Source: a virus. Taken from it: DNA of 33,700 nt. Below are positions 1 through 7,851 of this stretch, in pieces. Location of the stretch: positions 1 through 33,700 of the IMG/VR virus record IMGVR_UViG_3300042562_002423, one strand, 5' to 3'. The number at the start of each line of letters is the position of its first letter. Position 1 is the first letter of the stretch. The position numbers and the translations under genes were made by a program. A model generated the notes under the pieces. That model saw nothing but the letters and a program-made list of their open reading frames with translations. It was not told where the DNA came from and searched no databases.

Positions 1-107
1 TAAATATATATTGTTATATATAGAAATTAAATATTATAACTAAACTAAATAAGTTTTTTATATAAAATAAATAGGTGGATTTTTTATATACACCGTCTAT
101 AAAAAAC

Positions 108-500
108 ATGATACTTACGAGAGAAATTGAAATTAAGATAAGTGAGTCTAACTATCAATACTACGAAGACTTAGGATATGATATTTCAATTAGTGAGATA
201 ATAACCATACCTGTAGAATTACTTCCAAACGGGTCACATTATAAGATAAAATGTAAATGTGATGGATGTGGTACAGAAAAAGAAGTAATATACAAAAACT
301 ACCTAAAATACGACAACGAAAAATGGGGAGACTACTCATGTCGAAAGTGTTCTGAGGTCAAAAGAAAAGAGACATTAAGGAAAAACTTCGGTGTAGATTA
401 TCCCATACAAAATAAAAAAGTATTGTCAAAGATGAAAAAAACTCTGATTGAAAAATATGGAGTCGACAATATATCAAAAAAGAAAAAAAATAATGAATAA
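108..500 (+). CDS. Truncated phage endonuclease-like protein (N-terminal DNA-binding part only)
   Basis: This 130-residue protein resembles the N-terminal part of a family of phage proteins related to homing endonucleases. It has a cysteine-rich zinc-finger-like core (C49, C51, C54 and C78, C81), followed by two copies of a repeat of the type KxxxxxKFGVDxPxQ (NFGVDYPIQN near 93-102 and KYGVDNIS near 117-124). I recall full members as roughly twice this length, with a nuclease-like C-terminal part that is absent here. The reading frame stops in a lysine run straight after the second repeat. An ATG at 75 is also in frame, but the 108 start gives MILTREIEIKI, which matches the usual family N-terminus. 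The last 8 nt overlap the RNase R start. It is probably a non-catalytic remnant or a stand-alone DNA-binding protein. Confidence 0.6.
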   Translation: MILTREIEIKISESNYQYYEDLGYDISISEIITIPVELLPNGSHYKIKCKCDGCGTEKEVIYKNYLKYDNEKWGDYSCRKCSEVKRKETLRKNFGVDYPIQNKKVLSKMKKTLIEKYGVDNISKKKKNNE

Positions 501-2025
501 AATTAAAGAAGGAGACATATTCGAAACACAAGTAGAATTCTCCACATCAGGAAATGCTAATATAAAAGTAGAAGGACAAGAAATCTTCATACACAAAAAA
601 AAGACTGCAAATTCACTACACATGGATACGGTAAGAGTAGAAATATTCCAGGGACAGAAAAAAGTAGAAGGAAAAGTATTAGAAGTGGTATCGAGGTTCA
701 AAACTGAATTTGTAGGAACTGCACAGGTAAAGAATGATACGATATTTGTAGTAACCGATAGTCCTAGAATATCAGTTGACTTTTATATAAAAGGAGACTC
801 TGATGTTGAAAATGGTCAAAAAGTATTAGTAGAATTTTTAGATTGGGAAATTGGTAAAAAGTCCCCACGAGGTAAGATTATAAAAATATTAGGATTTGTT
901 GGTGAAAACAACACCGAAATGAATGCAATAATGTATGAATATGGTTTACCGATTGATTTTCCACAAGAGGCATTAAACGAGGCAGAACTTGTATCTGAGG
1001 TAATTTCCGAAAAAGAGATTAGTAAAAGAAAAGACCTTAGAAATGTGACTACTATAGGTATAGATCCGTTCGATTCAAAAGATGCAGATGATACTATTAG
1101 TTTAGAATTTATAAACGGTAAAAGATATATATCGATTAATATCGCAGATGTTACTCATTATATAAAACCAGAAACAGAACTTGACAAAGAGGCCTATAAA
1201 AGAGGAACCTCAGTCTACTTAGTAGACAGATGTGTTCCAATGCTACCACATAGACTGAGTAATGGTATATGTAGTTTAAAATCAGGAGCAGATAGATTGT
1301 GTTATACCGCAACTATGTGCATTGATGATAGTGGTAAGATTAAGGAAAAATGGTTCGGTAGAACAATTATTAATGTAGATAAGGATTATTCATACGAACA
1401 GGCACAGGAGGTAATCGAAAATGGTGGGGATGGTAGTGATACCGATTCAATTATATTAGAACTGGATAAGATTGCAAAGGTTATGAGAAAACGTAGAATA
1501 AAAGAAGGTTCTATTGAAATGGGTGGTAAAGAGGTTAAGTTTGATTTGGATGAGAATGGTAAACCATTGGGTGTTTATTTCAAAGAACAAAAGGATGCAA
1601 ATAAACTAATAGAAGAGTATATGTTATTGGCGAATAAAGAGGTTGCAAAATTCATAAAATCGAAAGAACTTCCTTGTGTTAATAGAGTTCACCCTACGCC
1701 AGATGATGAAAAGTTAATTCAATTGAAAAAGATTGCTACTAATTTTGGTTATGAGTTGGAGATAGGCGATCCGGATACTACAAAAATGGAGTTAAATAAA
1801 CTACTTAAAGATATAAAAGATACACCGGAGGAAAATATAATAAGTACTTTAGTTATTAGATCTATGAAGAAGGCCTATTACTCAACGGAAGAAATCGGAC
1901 ACTATGGCCTTGATTTTGAGGACTATAGCCACTTTACCAGTCCAATTCGCCGCTATTCCGATGTGCTAACACATAGGTTATTGACAATGGCATTGGGTAA
2001 TGATGGGTATCCTAAAAATAAATAA
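493..2025 (+). CDS. rnr: RNase R/RNase II-type exoribonuclease, cold-shock and catalytic (RNB) part
   Basis: The product (510 aa) resembles bacterial RNase R, a processive 3'-to-5' exoribonuclease. Residues about 8-140 look like the two cold-shock OB domains, without the N-terminal helix-turn-helix of cellular RNase R. The RNB domain starts near 185. The Mg-binding aspartates D191, D194, D197, D199 and D200 reproduce the DxxDxxDxDD pattern of E. coli RNase R. The HFTSPIRRYSDVLTHRLL block near the C-terminus is the conserved RNA-binding and catalytic arginine region. The protein stops just after that block, so the last RNB helices and the S1 domain are missing; they are encoded by the next gene in another frame. 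An in-frame ATG lies at 448, but 493 (ATGAATAAAATTAAAGAAG) follows the neighbouring stop and gives a sensible OB-domain start. Phage RNase R is uncommon and T4 has none. Confidence 0.9.
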   Translation: MNKIKEGDIFETQVEFSTSGNANIKVEGQEIFIHKKKTANSLHMDTVRVEIFQGQKKVEGKVLEVVSRFKTEFVGTAQVKNDTIFVVTDSPRISVDFYIKGDSDVENGQKVLVEFLDWEIGKKSPRGKIIKILGFVGENNTEMNAIMYEYGLPIDFPQEALNEAELVSEVISEKEISKRKDLRNVTTIGIDPFDSKDADDTISLEFINGKRYISINIADVTHYIKPETELDKEAYKRGTSVYLVDRCVPMLPHRLSNGICSLKSGADRLCYTATMCIDDSGKIKEKWFGRTIINVDKDYSYEQAQEVIENGGDGSDTDSIILELDKIAKVMRKRRIKEGSIEMGGKEVKFDLDENGKPLGVYFKEQKDANKLIEEYMLLANKEVAKFIKSKELPCVNRVHPTPDDEKLIQLKKIATNFGYELEIGDPDTTKMELNKLLKDIKDTPEENIISTLVIRSMKKAYYSTEEIGHYGLDFEDYSHFTSPIRRYSDVLTHRLLTMALGNDGYPKNK

Positions 2026-2030
2026 TTAAT

Positions 2031-2405
2031 ATGAATAATTTAAAAGACAAAAATAAGCTAGAAGAGTTGTGTAAGCACATATCTAAAAGAGAAGAGTTAT
2101 CAAGTAAAGCACAGAGAGATTCTATTAAATATAAACAAGCAGAATATCTGCAAGATAAAATCGGTCAAGTTTTTGATGGAATCGTAACCGGTGTATTGGA
2201 AAGAGGTTTATATGTCGAAATAATCGAAAATAAATGCGAGGGTATGATAAGAATGGATTCTATTGTCGGTAAATGGAATGTGGATTTGGAAAATTATTTG
2301 ATTATGAATCAAATAGGTGAGAAAATTCAGTTAGGTGATCCTATAAAAGTGATAGTTAGTTCAATTGATCTTCTTAAAAAACAGATAAACTTCTTAAAGT
2401 TCTGA
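2031..2405 (+). CDS. RNase R C-terminal part: last RNB helices plus S1 RNA-binding domain
   Basis: This 124-residue protein continues the RNase R homology that breaks off in the preceding gene. Residues 10-45 (LEELCKHISKREELSSKAQR onward) match the helix that closes the RNB domain in RNase R. Residues about 45-124 form an S1 domain, with the strand pattern GxVxGVLERGLYVEIIENKCEGMI. The start lies 5 nt after the upstream stop and in a different frame. Upstream of its ATG this frame is open only back to 2022. A one-base indel in the A/T run at about 2014-2025 would fuse the two pieces into a protein of about 636 aa. Either the enzyme works as two associated polypeptides, the gene is broken, or the sequence has an indel error. 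The TGA overlaps the next ATG (TGATG). Confidence 0.85.
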   Translation: MNNLKDKNKLEELCKHISKREELSSKAQRDSIKYKQAEYLQDKIGQVFDGIVTGVLERGLYVEIIENKCEGMIRMDSIVGKWNVDLENYLIMNQIGEKIQLGDPIKVIVSSIDLLKKQINFLKF

Positions 2406-2866
2406 TGGGACAATTGTTCAAAGATTGGTCCAATTCGGAAGATAATTTGAAGGATTTTGATTATGAGGTATTGTTAAACAACAATACTTTGGATCAATTT
2501 GAGAATTTGATGTCTAAATACAAAGAATGGACATCGTTCAAAAGGGATATTAGACTAACGAATGTTTTAGAATCAGGAAAGAGAATGCAGTTTGATATAG
2601 AATCAATATCTTTGATGGTGCAGCTTGGGAATAGTGGAAATATTATTTCCCTACAAATGGGTGTACTTAGAATAAAGTCAATGTCTTTCATTCTAAAAGA
2701 AAACAATATAGAGAAACTGACTCTAAGATGTGGACTATTGTCAAATCCGATGGGTAAGGTAGCAAAAGAGCTTATGGAAAATTCAATGGACATCGATTTA
2801 AAACCACATATAATAGATAATAAAGTAGTTTACTTTTATATAGATACATATGAAAATGCAGCATAA
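2405..2866 (+). CDS. Hypothetical phage protein
   Basis: I do not recognise this 153-residue protein. It is predicted to be soluble and mixed alpha/beta, with no signal peptide or membrane segment. Its start codon overlaps the stop of the RNase R S1 fragment (TGATG), so it is probably translationally coupled to it, and it is the last gene of the rightward operon 108-2866. A strong hairpin terminator follows directly. The position suggests a function in the same expression class as the RNase, but nothing in the sequence identifies it. Confidence 0.75.
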   Translation: MGQLFKDWSNSEDNLKDFDYEVLLNNNTLDQFENLMSKYKEWTSFKRDIRLTNVLESGKRMQFDIESISLMVQLGNSGNIISLQMGVLRIKSMSFILKENNIEKLTLRCGLLSNPMGKVAKELMENSMDIDLKPHIIDNKVVYFYIDTYENAA

Positions 2867-2868
2867 AT

Positions 2869-2897
2869 AAAAAGCCATTCATTTGAGTGGCTTTTTA
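2869..2897. terminator. Bidirectional hairpin terminator between converging operons
   Basis: A 12-bp stem pairs 2869-2880 with 2885-2896 (AAAAAGCCATTC / GAGTGGCTTTTT, one G-T pair) around the loop ATTT. The A-tract on one side and T-tract on the other give a U-run on either strand. It lies between the end of the + gene at 2866 and the end of the portal gene on the - strand. Confidence 0.85.
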
Positions 2898-2911
2898 TTA
2901 TATACAATGTT

Positions 2912-4633
2912 TTAGAATTCAAACTCGCCTCCACCTTGTGCACCACCTTGTGCTGGAGGTGTCTCAGGCGCGGCTTGTGCACCACCTTGTACCGGAGCTT
3001 CCGGGGTGGCCTGACCACCTTCTGCTGGCATTTCACCTTCCATACCACCCTCTACCGGAGCACCACCTTCCGCACCACCAGCACCACCTTCAGGTCCGGC
3101 ACCTGTACCAGCGGCATCTTTTGCCCAGTATTTTTGATTTTCTGCTTTTTCCTCAGGAGTAAGTTTGAATATGTTATCCATGATCCATTCAATATGGAAG
3201 TAAGGCTTTTCACCATTCATAATACCGGTAAGTGTAGTTATCGCCTCTGCTCTTTTTGCCATATTGTTTATTTTCTTCCACTCTTCAAATATTTGATTTG
3301 TGTAAAAAATTATATCCATCTGATTAAGAACAATCTCATCCTCTTTTAATTCAGGAAACTCGATTAACATTTGTAATTTAAGAGGCTTTACTATAAGTTC
3401 TTTGAAATTTGCTCTGATTCTGGAAATAAAATTGTGAAACTTGATTTCATCCCTTGTCATTTCTGCAGCACCATCTACTAAATTTCCACCACCACTTTCT
3501 CCTTCGAATCTGGTCAATGGTATTTTAGAAGCTCTTTTAAGTGCTTGATGAAACCATTTAAGCATTGTTTCTTCGTTTAAGTCATGTCCCTGCGGAGATT
3601 TAAGTTCCATTGATGGTGAACCCGCATCACCCTCCGGAAACCATATTTGTTTATTATATGGAAGATGTTTAGATCCGTTTAGTGTCAGCGTTCCTAACGT
3701 GTCATCCCATTCTACTTCCTCGGAGTAATCATGAATAAGTTGTCCAATTTGTTCTTCTGCCCTTTGACGTGACAAACCTTTAATAGGAACCTTAAATTCC
3801 TGATATATTGTCGCGTTTATTACGTTGAACATGATCCTAGTTTGTTCAAGAATCTTCAACTGGTTATATGGCTTGATAAGTCCTTCGATATACGAAGTCT
3901 CTGAATAATCATTTTGTGTAGAATATGAAATGAATACAATCTGTGAATCCAAAAATATTCTTCTAAGTTGTGGATCTTCGGGGAATTGAATCCAAAGATG
4001 TCCCACGTTTGGTTCATATGCAGGAACAAGTGTTTCTGGTCTAAGTCTATTAAATGCAATGATATTTTTCTTTTTATCATCATATACAATCTCCACCGCC
4101 ACATAACCATCTATAAGAAAGTCCTTTATCATGTTCCATGCGGTGATACTATCTGAAAATCCATATTTGTTATAGATTTTTTCAAAGTACTCTTGATATT
4201 TGTCCTTTATTTCCTGTGAATAGTCATTTGAAATTGGTCTTGGTGAGCAGAAGTCTCTATCATCATTGTATACGATACATTCATCAGCAACAGCACTAAT
4301 CATATCACGAATTTCATCTTTTATAGAATACTCTCTAAGAATCCTTCTTTTATCACCATATGCTTTATCCAAATAAGGAATAGACTTTCTATTAAGAACT
4401 GATGCCACTGCTCTCTGCGAAAAGAAATCATACATTGAATTTCCTTTAGCAGCATACGGATCTTCATTGATTCCAATACCAACTTGGTTTCGAATTATCA
4501 TATCATCATAATTCATTCCATAGTTTGATAGAGTTCTAAGTATCCTACTAAAAAGTCCTTTGTTTTCTACAGCCGAGTTAACAAAACCCATACCCTGTCC
4601 TTCTCTTTCGTTGTTATAGTTATATGATGCCAT
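2912..4633 (-). CDS. 20: Portal vertex protein, T4 gp20-like
   Basis: The 573-residue product matches T4-type portal proteins (T4 gp20 is 524 aa). The portal forms the ring at the unique capsid vertex that binds the terminase and conducts DNA. The recognisable family core spans about residues 60-500. It includes the EIRDMISAVADECIVYND segment, the VEIVYDDKKKNIIAFNRLRPETL strand region, and the stem region KRASKIPLTRFEGESGGGN. The last 65 or so residues are a low-complexity Gly/Ala/Glu/Pro tail not expected in T4 gp20. The longest open frame begins at 4708, but its first 25 codons cover the AT-rich promoter and leader. The ATG at 4633 gives MASYNYNNE and lies 22 nt after a TATATATA box. Confidence 0.92.
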   Translation of the reverse strand: MASYNYNNEREGQGMGFVNSAVENKGLFSRILRTLSNYGMNYDDMIIRNQVGIGINEDPYAAKGNSMYDFFSQRAVASVLNRKSIPYLDKAYGDKRRILREYSIKDEIRDMISAVADECIVYNDDRDFCSPRPISNDYSQEIKDKYQEYFEKIYNKYGFSDSITAWNMIKDFLIDGYVAVEIVYDDKKKNIIAFNRLRPETLVPAYEPNVGHLWIQFPEDPQLRRIFLDSQIVFISYSTQNDYSETSYIEGLIKPYNQLKILEQTRIMFNVINATIYQEFKVPIKGLSRQRAEEQIGQLIHDYSEEVEWDDTLGTLTLNGSKHLPYNKQIWFPEGDAGSPSMELKSPQGHDLNEETMLKWFHQALKRASKIPLTRFEGESGGGNLVDGAAEMTRDEIKFHNFISRIRANFKELIVKPLKLQMLIEFPELKEDEIVLNQMDIIFYTNQIFEEWKKINNMAKRAEAITTLTGIMNGEKPYFHIEWIMDNIFKLTPEEKAENQKYWAKDAAGTGAGPEGGAGGAEGGAPVEGGMEGEMPAEGGQATPEAPVQGGAQAAPETPPAQGGAQGGGEFEF

Positions 4634-4655
4634 TAAAATTATTAAAATTTTAAGG

Positions 4656-4663
4656 TATATATA
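4656..4663 (-). promoter_or_regulatory. Late-promoter-like TATATATA box of the portal gene
   Basis: On the - strand TTTTATATATACC ends 22 nt before the portal ATG and matches the TTWATATATA box seen before most genes in the window. Confidence 0.55.
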
Positions 4664-4674
4664 AAATATGACGT

Positions 4675-4693
4675 ACCTCTTTTTATGAGAGGT
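4675..4693 (-). other. Small hairpin upstream of the portal promoter box
   Basis: ACCTCT at 4675-4680 pairs with AGAGGT at 4688-4693 around a 7-nt loop. It has no T-run after it on the - strand. It lies between the terminator of the upstream gene and the portal TATATATA box, so its role is unclear. Confidence 0.3.
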
Positions 4694-4709
4694 GGTATAG
4701 GAAAACAAA

Positions 4710-4733
4710 AAAGGGTAGCGATTACTACCCTTT
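4710..4733 (-). terminator. Hairpin terminator downstream of the 148-aa gene
   Basis: AAAGGGTAG (4710-4718) pairs perfectly with CTACCCTTT (4725-4733) around a 6-nt loop. On the - strand the stem is followed by a T-rich run, ending transcription of the gene at 4749-5195 before the portal promoter. Confidence 0.8.
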
Positions 4734-4748
4734 AATTCGAATATATTT

Positions 4749-5195
4749 TTAGATATAGAAACTTCTATTTATGATTCTCAGGTCATCCTTTTTAAGTTCG
4801 ATTTCACCCAAAAGTTTTTGAACATCATTCTGATAGTTTGTCAAATAGTCTAACAATCTTTCATAAGACTTAACGGATTGTCTGTCTAAGAAAAGGTTTC
4901 CATCAGACCACTGTACCTCACCACCTGGTTTTATTTTTGCATTAATCAAATGTGTATTGACACCTGATTGGAAAATACACCTAATAGTATTGGCCTCTCT
5001 TTCTCTCAAAACCTGCACAGAGTGAAACTTAGCATCCTTAAAAGGACGTATCTCACCAACTAAAATATTAAATTTTAAATCATCAATCTTTTTTTGTTCC
5101 AAAAAATTAGCATGTTTAATAAACAACAGAGCTTTTTGTTTCTGTCCAAAAGATGATAGTTTTTCCGCTGCAGAAATGTACGTAGAATAGTTCAT
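4749..5195 (-). CDS. Hypothetical phage protein
   Basis: This 148-residue soluble protein is not recognised. The N-terminal 40 residues are helical, the middle (about 45-105) has a beta-rich pattern, and the C-terminal 40 residues are again helical and charged. It has its own terminator downstream. A TATCTTTG sequence (5223-5230), matching the Bacteroidetes -7 consensus TAnnTTTG, lies 27 nt upstream. That suggests transcription by the host RNA polymerase, possibly earlier than the neighbouring structural genes. Confidence 0.7.
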   Translation of the reverse strand: MNYSTYISAAEKLSSFGQKQKALLFIKHANFLEQKKIDDLKFNILVGEIRPFKDAKFHSVQVLREREANTIRCIFQSGVNTHLINAKIKPGGEVQWSDGNLFLDRQSVKSYERLLDYLTNYQNDVQKLLGEIELKKDDLRIINRSFYI

Positions 5196-5222
5196 AGAGA
5201 TTTTTTTTATTTGTTTACTCTA

Positions 5223-5230
5223 CAAAGATA
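5223..5230 (-). promoter_or_regulatory. Possible host-type -7 element (TATCTTTG)
   Basis: The - strand reads TATCTTTG, matching TAnnTTTG of the Bacteroidetes primary sigma factor. I see no good TTTG -33 element 19-21 nt upstream, so this is a partial match. Confidence 0.35.
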
Positions 5231-5238
5231 CTCATTTT

Positions 5239-5934
5239 TTACTTACCACCATATTTTTTCAAGCTTTTTTGTATTCTTTTGATATGGTCCTTCATCACTT
5301 TATACTTTTCTGATATATCGTTGTTTATATCATAGAATTCGTCAATCATAGACTTCATCATCTCTTGGTTTCTTTCTCCCTTTGTTTCAATTTTTTTATT
5401 CCAAATCTCCATTAACTTCTTAGGATCATATATGGCATTTGGGTGTTGTGAATATAAAAATCTAGGTAGCATATTCATGTTTATTTTGTGTACCAATTTT
5501 ATCTGAGCAGCATTGAACTCCATAAGAGTGTATTCAAATCCAACTCTTAAAAGTTCTTTATAAACCGTATCATAATCTACTTTTAGAAATAAATCGTCTT
5601 CAAATATTTCGTCTGTTATATAGGGGTCAAAGAAGGCAGCCCTCACCTCAAGTGGTACAAAATTTAAATTCACCGCCATTAATATTATCTTACCACTGAG
5701 ATTCTTTTGTTCAACAAAAAAAATAGGGGCATATTTCATCCAATTGGAATCATCCATATAATGTAGAAAATAAAATCCACCCTGTTGTATTTTGGCAATA
5801 TCTATAGCAGTGACATCATCATCACTCTTAGAATATTTTTCTGCAAAAAAAATAGAGTTTACTTTGAAGTTTTCTTCAATACCATTACCATAAACCAAAA
5901 GATTCAATTTAACATTCTCCATCAACACTCCCAT
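5239..5934 (-). CDS. Hypothetical phage protein, C-terminal coiled coil
   Basis: The product (231 aa) is not assigned. Residues about 1-130 are beta-rich and contain the conserved-looking blocks GGFYFLHYMDDSNWMKYAPI and LMAVNLNFVPLEVRAAFFDP. The last 60 residues are charged helices, probably a coiled coil, ending KKYGGK. The open frame extends to 6015, but the ATG at 5934 follows a TATATATA box by 17 nt and avoids translating the promoter; a second in-frame ATG at 5922 is possible. It is divergent from the gp4 gene and shares a symmetrical promoter region with it, which suggests a late, virion-related role. Confidence 0.7.
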   Translation of the reverse strand: MGVLMENVKLNLLVYGNGIEENFKVNSIFFAEKYSKSDDDVTAIDIAKIQQGGFYFLHYMDDSNWMKYAPIFFVEQKNLSGKIILMAVNLNFVPLEVRAAFFDPYITDEIFEDDLFLKVDYDTVYKELLRVGFEYTLMEFNAAQIKLVHKINMNMLPRFLYSQHPNAIYDPKKLMEIWNKKIETKGERNQEMMKSMIDEFYDINNDISEKYKVMKDHIKRIQKSLKKYGGK

Positions 5935-5951
5935 ATGCAATTTTTTTCTTT

Positions 5952-5959
5952 TATATATA
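5952..5959. promoter_or_regulatory. Symmetrical TATATATA box shared by divergent genes
   Basis: TTTATATATAAA reads the same on both strands. It ends 17 nt from the ATG of the - gene (5934) and 20 nt from the ATG of gp4 (5980), so it could serve as a late promoter in both directions. Confidence 0.5.
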
Positions 5960-5979
5960 AAGAAACAAAAATATATAAA

Positions 5980-6507
5980 ATGATAAACTCCAAACCAAAC
6001 AATAGTAGATACCATGGTGGTAATTTTATACCAACAAATAAAGATAAAGTTCTGAAGCTAAACACACAGGGTGGAGTTTATTACCGTAGTTCATGGGAAC
6101 AAAAGATAATGGTTTGGCTTGATTTGAAAGATGAGATATTTCAATGGGGTGCGGAATGCCTGGAAATACCATATCAAATGACACATTTCGAAAATGGAGA
6201 TACTCGCATAAAAGCACATAGGTACTACCCAGACTTCTTCTATAGAATGAGAGGTGCTGACGGTATTTTGAGAGAAGTAGTGGTTGAGGTGAAACCCATG
6301 AAAGAGTATAAGATGGTGATTGCACTGACTGAAGGAAAGCTTACCGTTCCAGAAAAAGGAATGAAGAAACTAAAAAGCTTTGAGTATGATTTAAAGATGG
6401 CCTACAAAAACAAGCAAAAATGGGAAACCATGATAAAATGGTGCGAAAAAAAAGGATTTTCTTTCATTATAATAACCGAAGAAAACCTTAAAAACTTTAG
6501 CGTATAA
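5980..6507 (+). CDS. 4: Head completion protein, T4 gp4-like (nuclease fold)
   Basis: The 175-residue product matches T4 gp4 (about 150 aa), needed to finish the DNA-filled head before the tail joins. The shared block is YRSSWEQKIMVWLDLKDEI followed by QWGAECLEIPY, against YRSNWEKFFFEWLDKNPEI and AWGSETAVIPY in T4. Residues E40, D85 and E103-x-K105 (YYPDFFYRM, then VVVEVKP) reproduce the active-site pattern of restriction-endonuclease-like nucleases, so a DNA-end trimming role is plausible. The open frame begins at 5785 but runs antisense through the neighbouring gene; 5980 gives the correct gp4 N-terminus. The 3' end overlaps the converging membrane-protein gene by 11 nt. Confidence 0.9.
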   Translation: MINSKPNNSRYHGGNFIPTNKDKVLKLNTQGGVYYRSSWEQKIMVWLDLKDEIFQWGAECLEIPYQMTHFENGDTRIKAHRYYPDFFYRMRGADGILREVVVEVKPMKEYKMVIALTEGKLTVPEKGMKKLKSFEYDLKMAYKNKQKWETMIKWCEKKGFSFIIITEENLKNFSV

Positions 6508-6844
6508 GAAATTTTAGACTTAGAATAGTGAGGTACACCACTACATTCATCCATGGAAGAACTCTTATGTATATTTTATAAAGTGTGTCATTCAAATGAT
6601 AGATTAAAAACTTTGAAATATTTATTAGTAACAAAAACATGAAAAAATCATTAAAACTAGAAAAAAGGCCAATAATCGGCCAAAAAATCGACATCAACTT
6701 AAATACATAAAAAATTATATCAGTCATGCGTGTCGTTTCCACATCTTTATTTTTAAACAATAAATCAAGTCTCTTTTTATTTAAAAAATGATATATTTCC
6801 GAAAAAGTAAATGCGAATAGCATAGTATAAAATATAGTAATCAT
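6497..6844 (-). CDS. Small integral membrane protein
   Basis: The 115-residue product is very hydrophobic, with about four likely membrane helices: residues 2-17, 44-62, 66-86 and 95-112. The loop at 23-38 is charged. No signal-peptidase or lipobox site is visible and I do not recognise a family. It starts 2 nt after the stop of the 99-aa gene, so the two form an operon. A holin-like or superinfection-exclusion role is possible for a small phage membrane protein, but nothing here proves it. Confidence 0.65.
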   Translation of the reverse strand: MITIFYTMLFAFTFSEIYHFLNKKRLDLLFKNKDVETTRMTDIIFYVFKLMSIFWPIIGLFSSFNDFFMFLLLINISKFLIYHLNDTLYKIYIRVLPWMNVVVYLTILSLKFLIR

Positions 6845-6846
6845 AG

Positions 6847-7146
6847 TTATTCTTTTATTGTTATTTCTTCCATTCCCATAAGATTATTCATCTGATACTG
6901 TGTAAGTCTTATAGATTTATCTTTTTCTACAAGTAAAAAAAGTGCGTCTTCAATGAACGCCTCAACACCCTCTCCGACAATCCTATCATACTCTCGTGGT
7001 ATGTATTCATCAGACTTTCTACTATCATAGATAGTCTTTATATAAGACTCCCTCTCTTTTAAGTCTATATGCATAGAACACCCATCAGGCCTTGTTCCAT
7101 TTCCTCTTTCGGATTCTTCCCAAATCTGTAAAATAACCTTGTTCAT
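6847..7146 (-). CDS. Hypothetical phage protein
   Basis: This 99-residue acidic soluble protein is not recognised. It has one cysteine in a GxRPDGCSMHIDLKERESYI segment and a helical C-terminal half. It is the first gene of a two-gene operon with the membrane protein. A TTAGTATATA box (7169-7178) lies 22 nt before the ATG. Confidence 0.7.
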   Translation of the reverse strand: MNKVILQIWEESERGNGTRPDGCSMHIDLKERESYIKTIYDSRKSDEYIPREYDRIVGEGVEAFIEDALFLLVEKDKSIRLTQYQMNNLMGMEEITIKE

Positions 7147-7193
7147 AAAAAATAAAATTTATAAAAATTATATACTAATATATGAAAAAGTTT

Positions 7194-7847
7194 TTATACT
7201 CTTAACTTATATGCAAATGGAACTTTAACACCTTTAAGATCGGGAATATTAGAACCCTCTATTTTAACTATTTTTTTATACTTTTTTGATATCGATTTGA
7301 TTTGTTCACTAACATCATCAACTGATGTAAATGCAATCCCACCTTCTTCCGAAACTTTAGATTCCATTCTTGATGCGGTATTTACAACATCACCAAAGAA
7401 GTCGACAAGTTGTACATTTTGTATTTTACAATTTTTGGAAATCATCTTTCCGGAACAAATTCCAATTCTTAGTCTAAGTTTTTCGGTATTGGTCACTTCT
7501 ACTGCAAAATCAACAGCATTTTCAAGTGATTTTTCATCTTTATTAAAATATACCATAAATGCATCACCAATTGTTTTAACAACAAAACCACCATGTTTTC
7601 TGGCTAGATTATCCATCAATTCAAAATGTTTATTCAATTGCAAATCCATTGTTTTTGGATCTTCGGACCACATTTTAGAAGATCCTACGACGTCGGTGAA
7701 CAACATTGCCGGTGATGGACCACTAGTATCCTCACTTTTATTTTCCTCATAATGCCTTTGTGCGTCGCTAAGAAGTCTATCCGATCTTTTCGAAGAATCG
7801 ACATTCTCTACAGATTCAAAAAATTTAAATTCATTTATCCATTTCAT
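7194..7847 (-). CDS. Class III adenylate/guanylate cyclase-like enzyme
   Basis: The product (217 aa) is a single class III nucleotide cyclase catalytic domain (about residues 45-217) after a short polar N-terminus. All six canonical catalytic positions are present: metal aspartates D52 (LFTDVVGSS) and D95 (KTIGDAFM), purine-specifying K91 and D149 (VDFFGD), and transition-state N156 and R160 (VNTASRMES). The spacings K-x3-D, D-x6-N and N-x3-R match mycobacterial Rv1625c as I remember it. The Lys/Asp pair predicts ATP as substrate and cAMP as product. There is no membrane or sensor domain. The N-terminus MKWINEFKFFESVE resembles capsid-targeting sequences (see findings). The open frame runs to 7886 but the first 13 codons cover the promoter; ATG 7847 follows TATATATACAAT directly. 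Such an enzyme is unusual in a phage. Confidence 0.85.
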   Translation of the reverse strand: MKWINEFKFFESVENVDSSKRSDRLLSDAQRHYEENKSEDTSGPSPAMLFTDVVGSSKMWSEDPKTMDLQLNKHFELMDNLARKHGGFVVKTIGDAFMVYFNKDEKSLENAVDFAVEVTNTEKLRLRIGICSGKMISKNCKIQNVQLVDFFGDVVNTASRMESKVSEEGGIAFTSVDDVSEQIKSISKKYKKIVKIEGSNIPDLKGVKVPFAYKLRV

Positions 7848-7851
7848 ATTG

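Noticed and set aside
2011-2031. Programmed -1 frameshift joining the two RNase R pieces
   Set aside because: The A/T run contains no heptamer that would allow tRNA re-pairing into the second frame, and that frame is open only from 2022.
2887-3349. Plus-strand open frames opposite the portal gene C-terminus
   Set aside because: They are antisense shadows of the Gly/Ala/Pro-rich portal tail, with His/Leu/Pro-biased composition and no homology.
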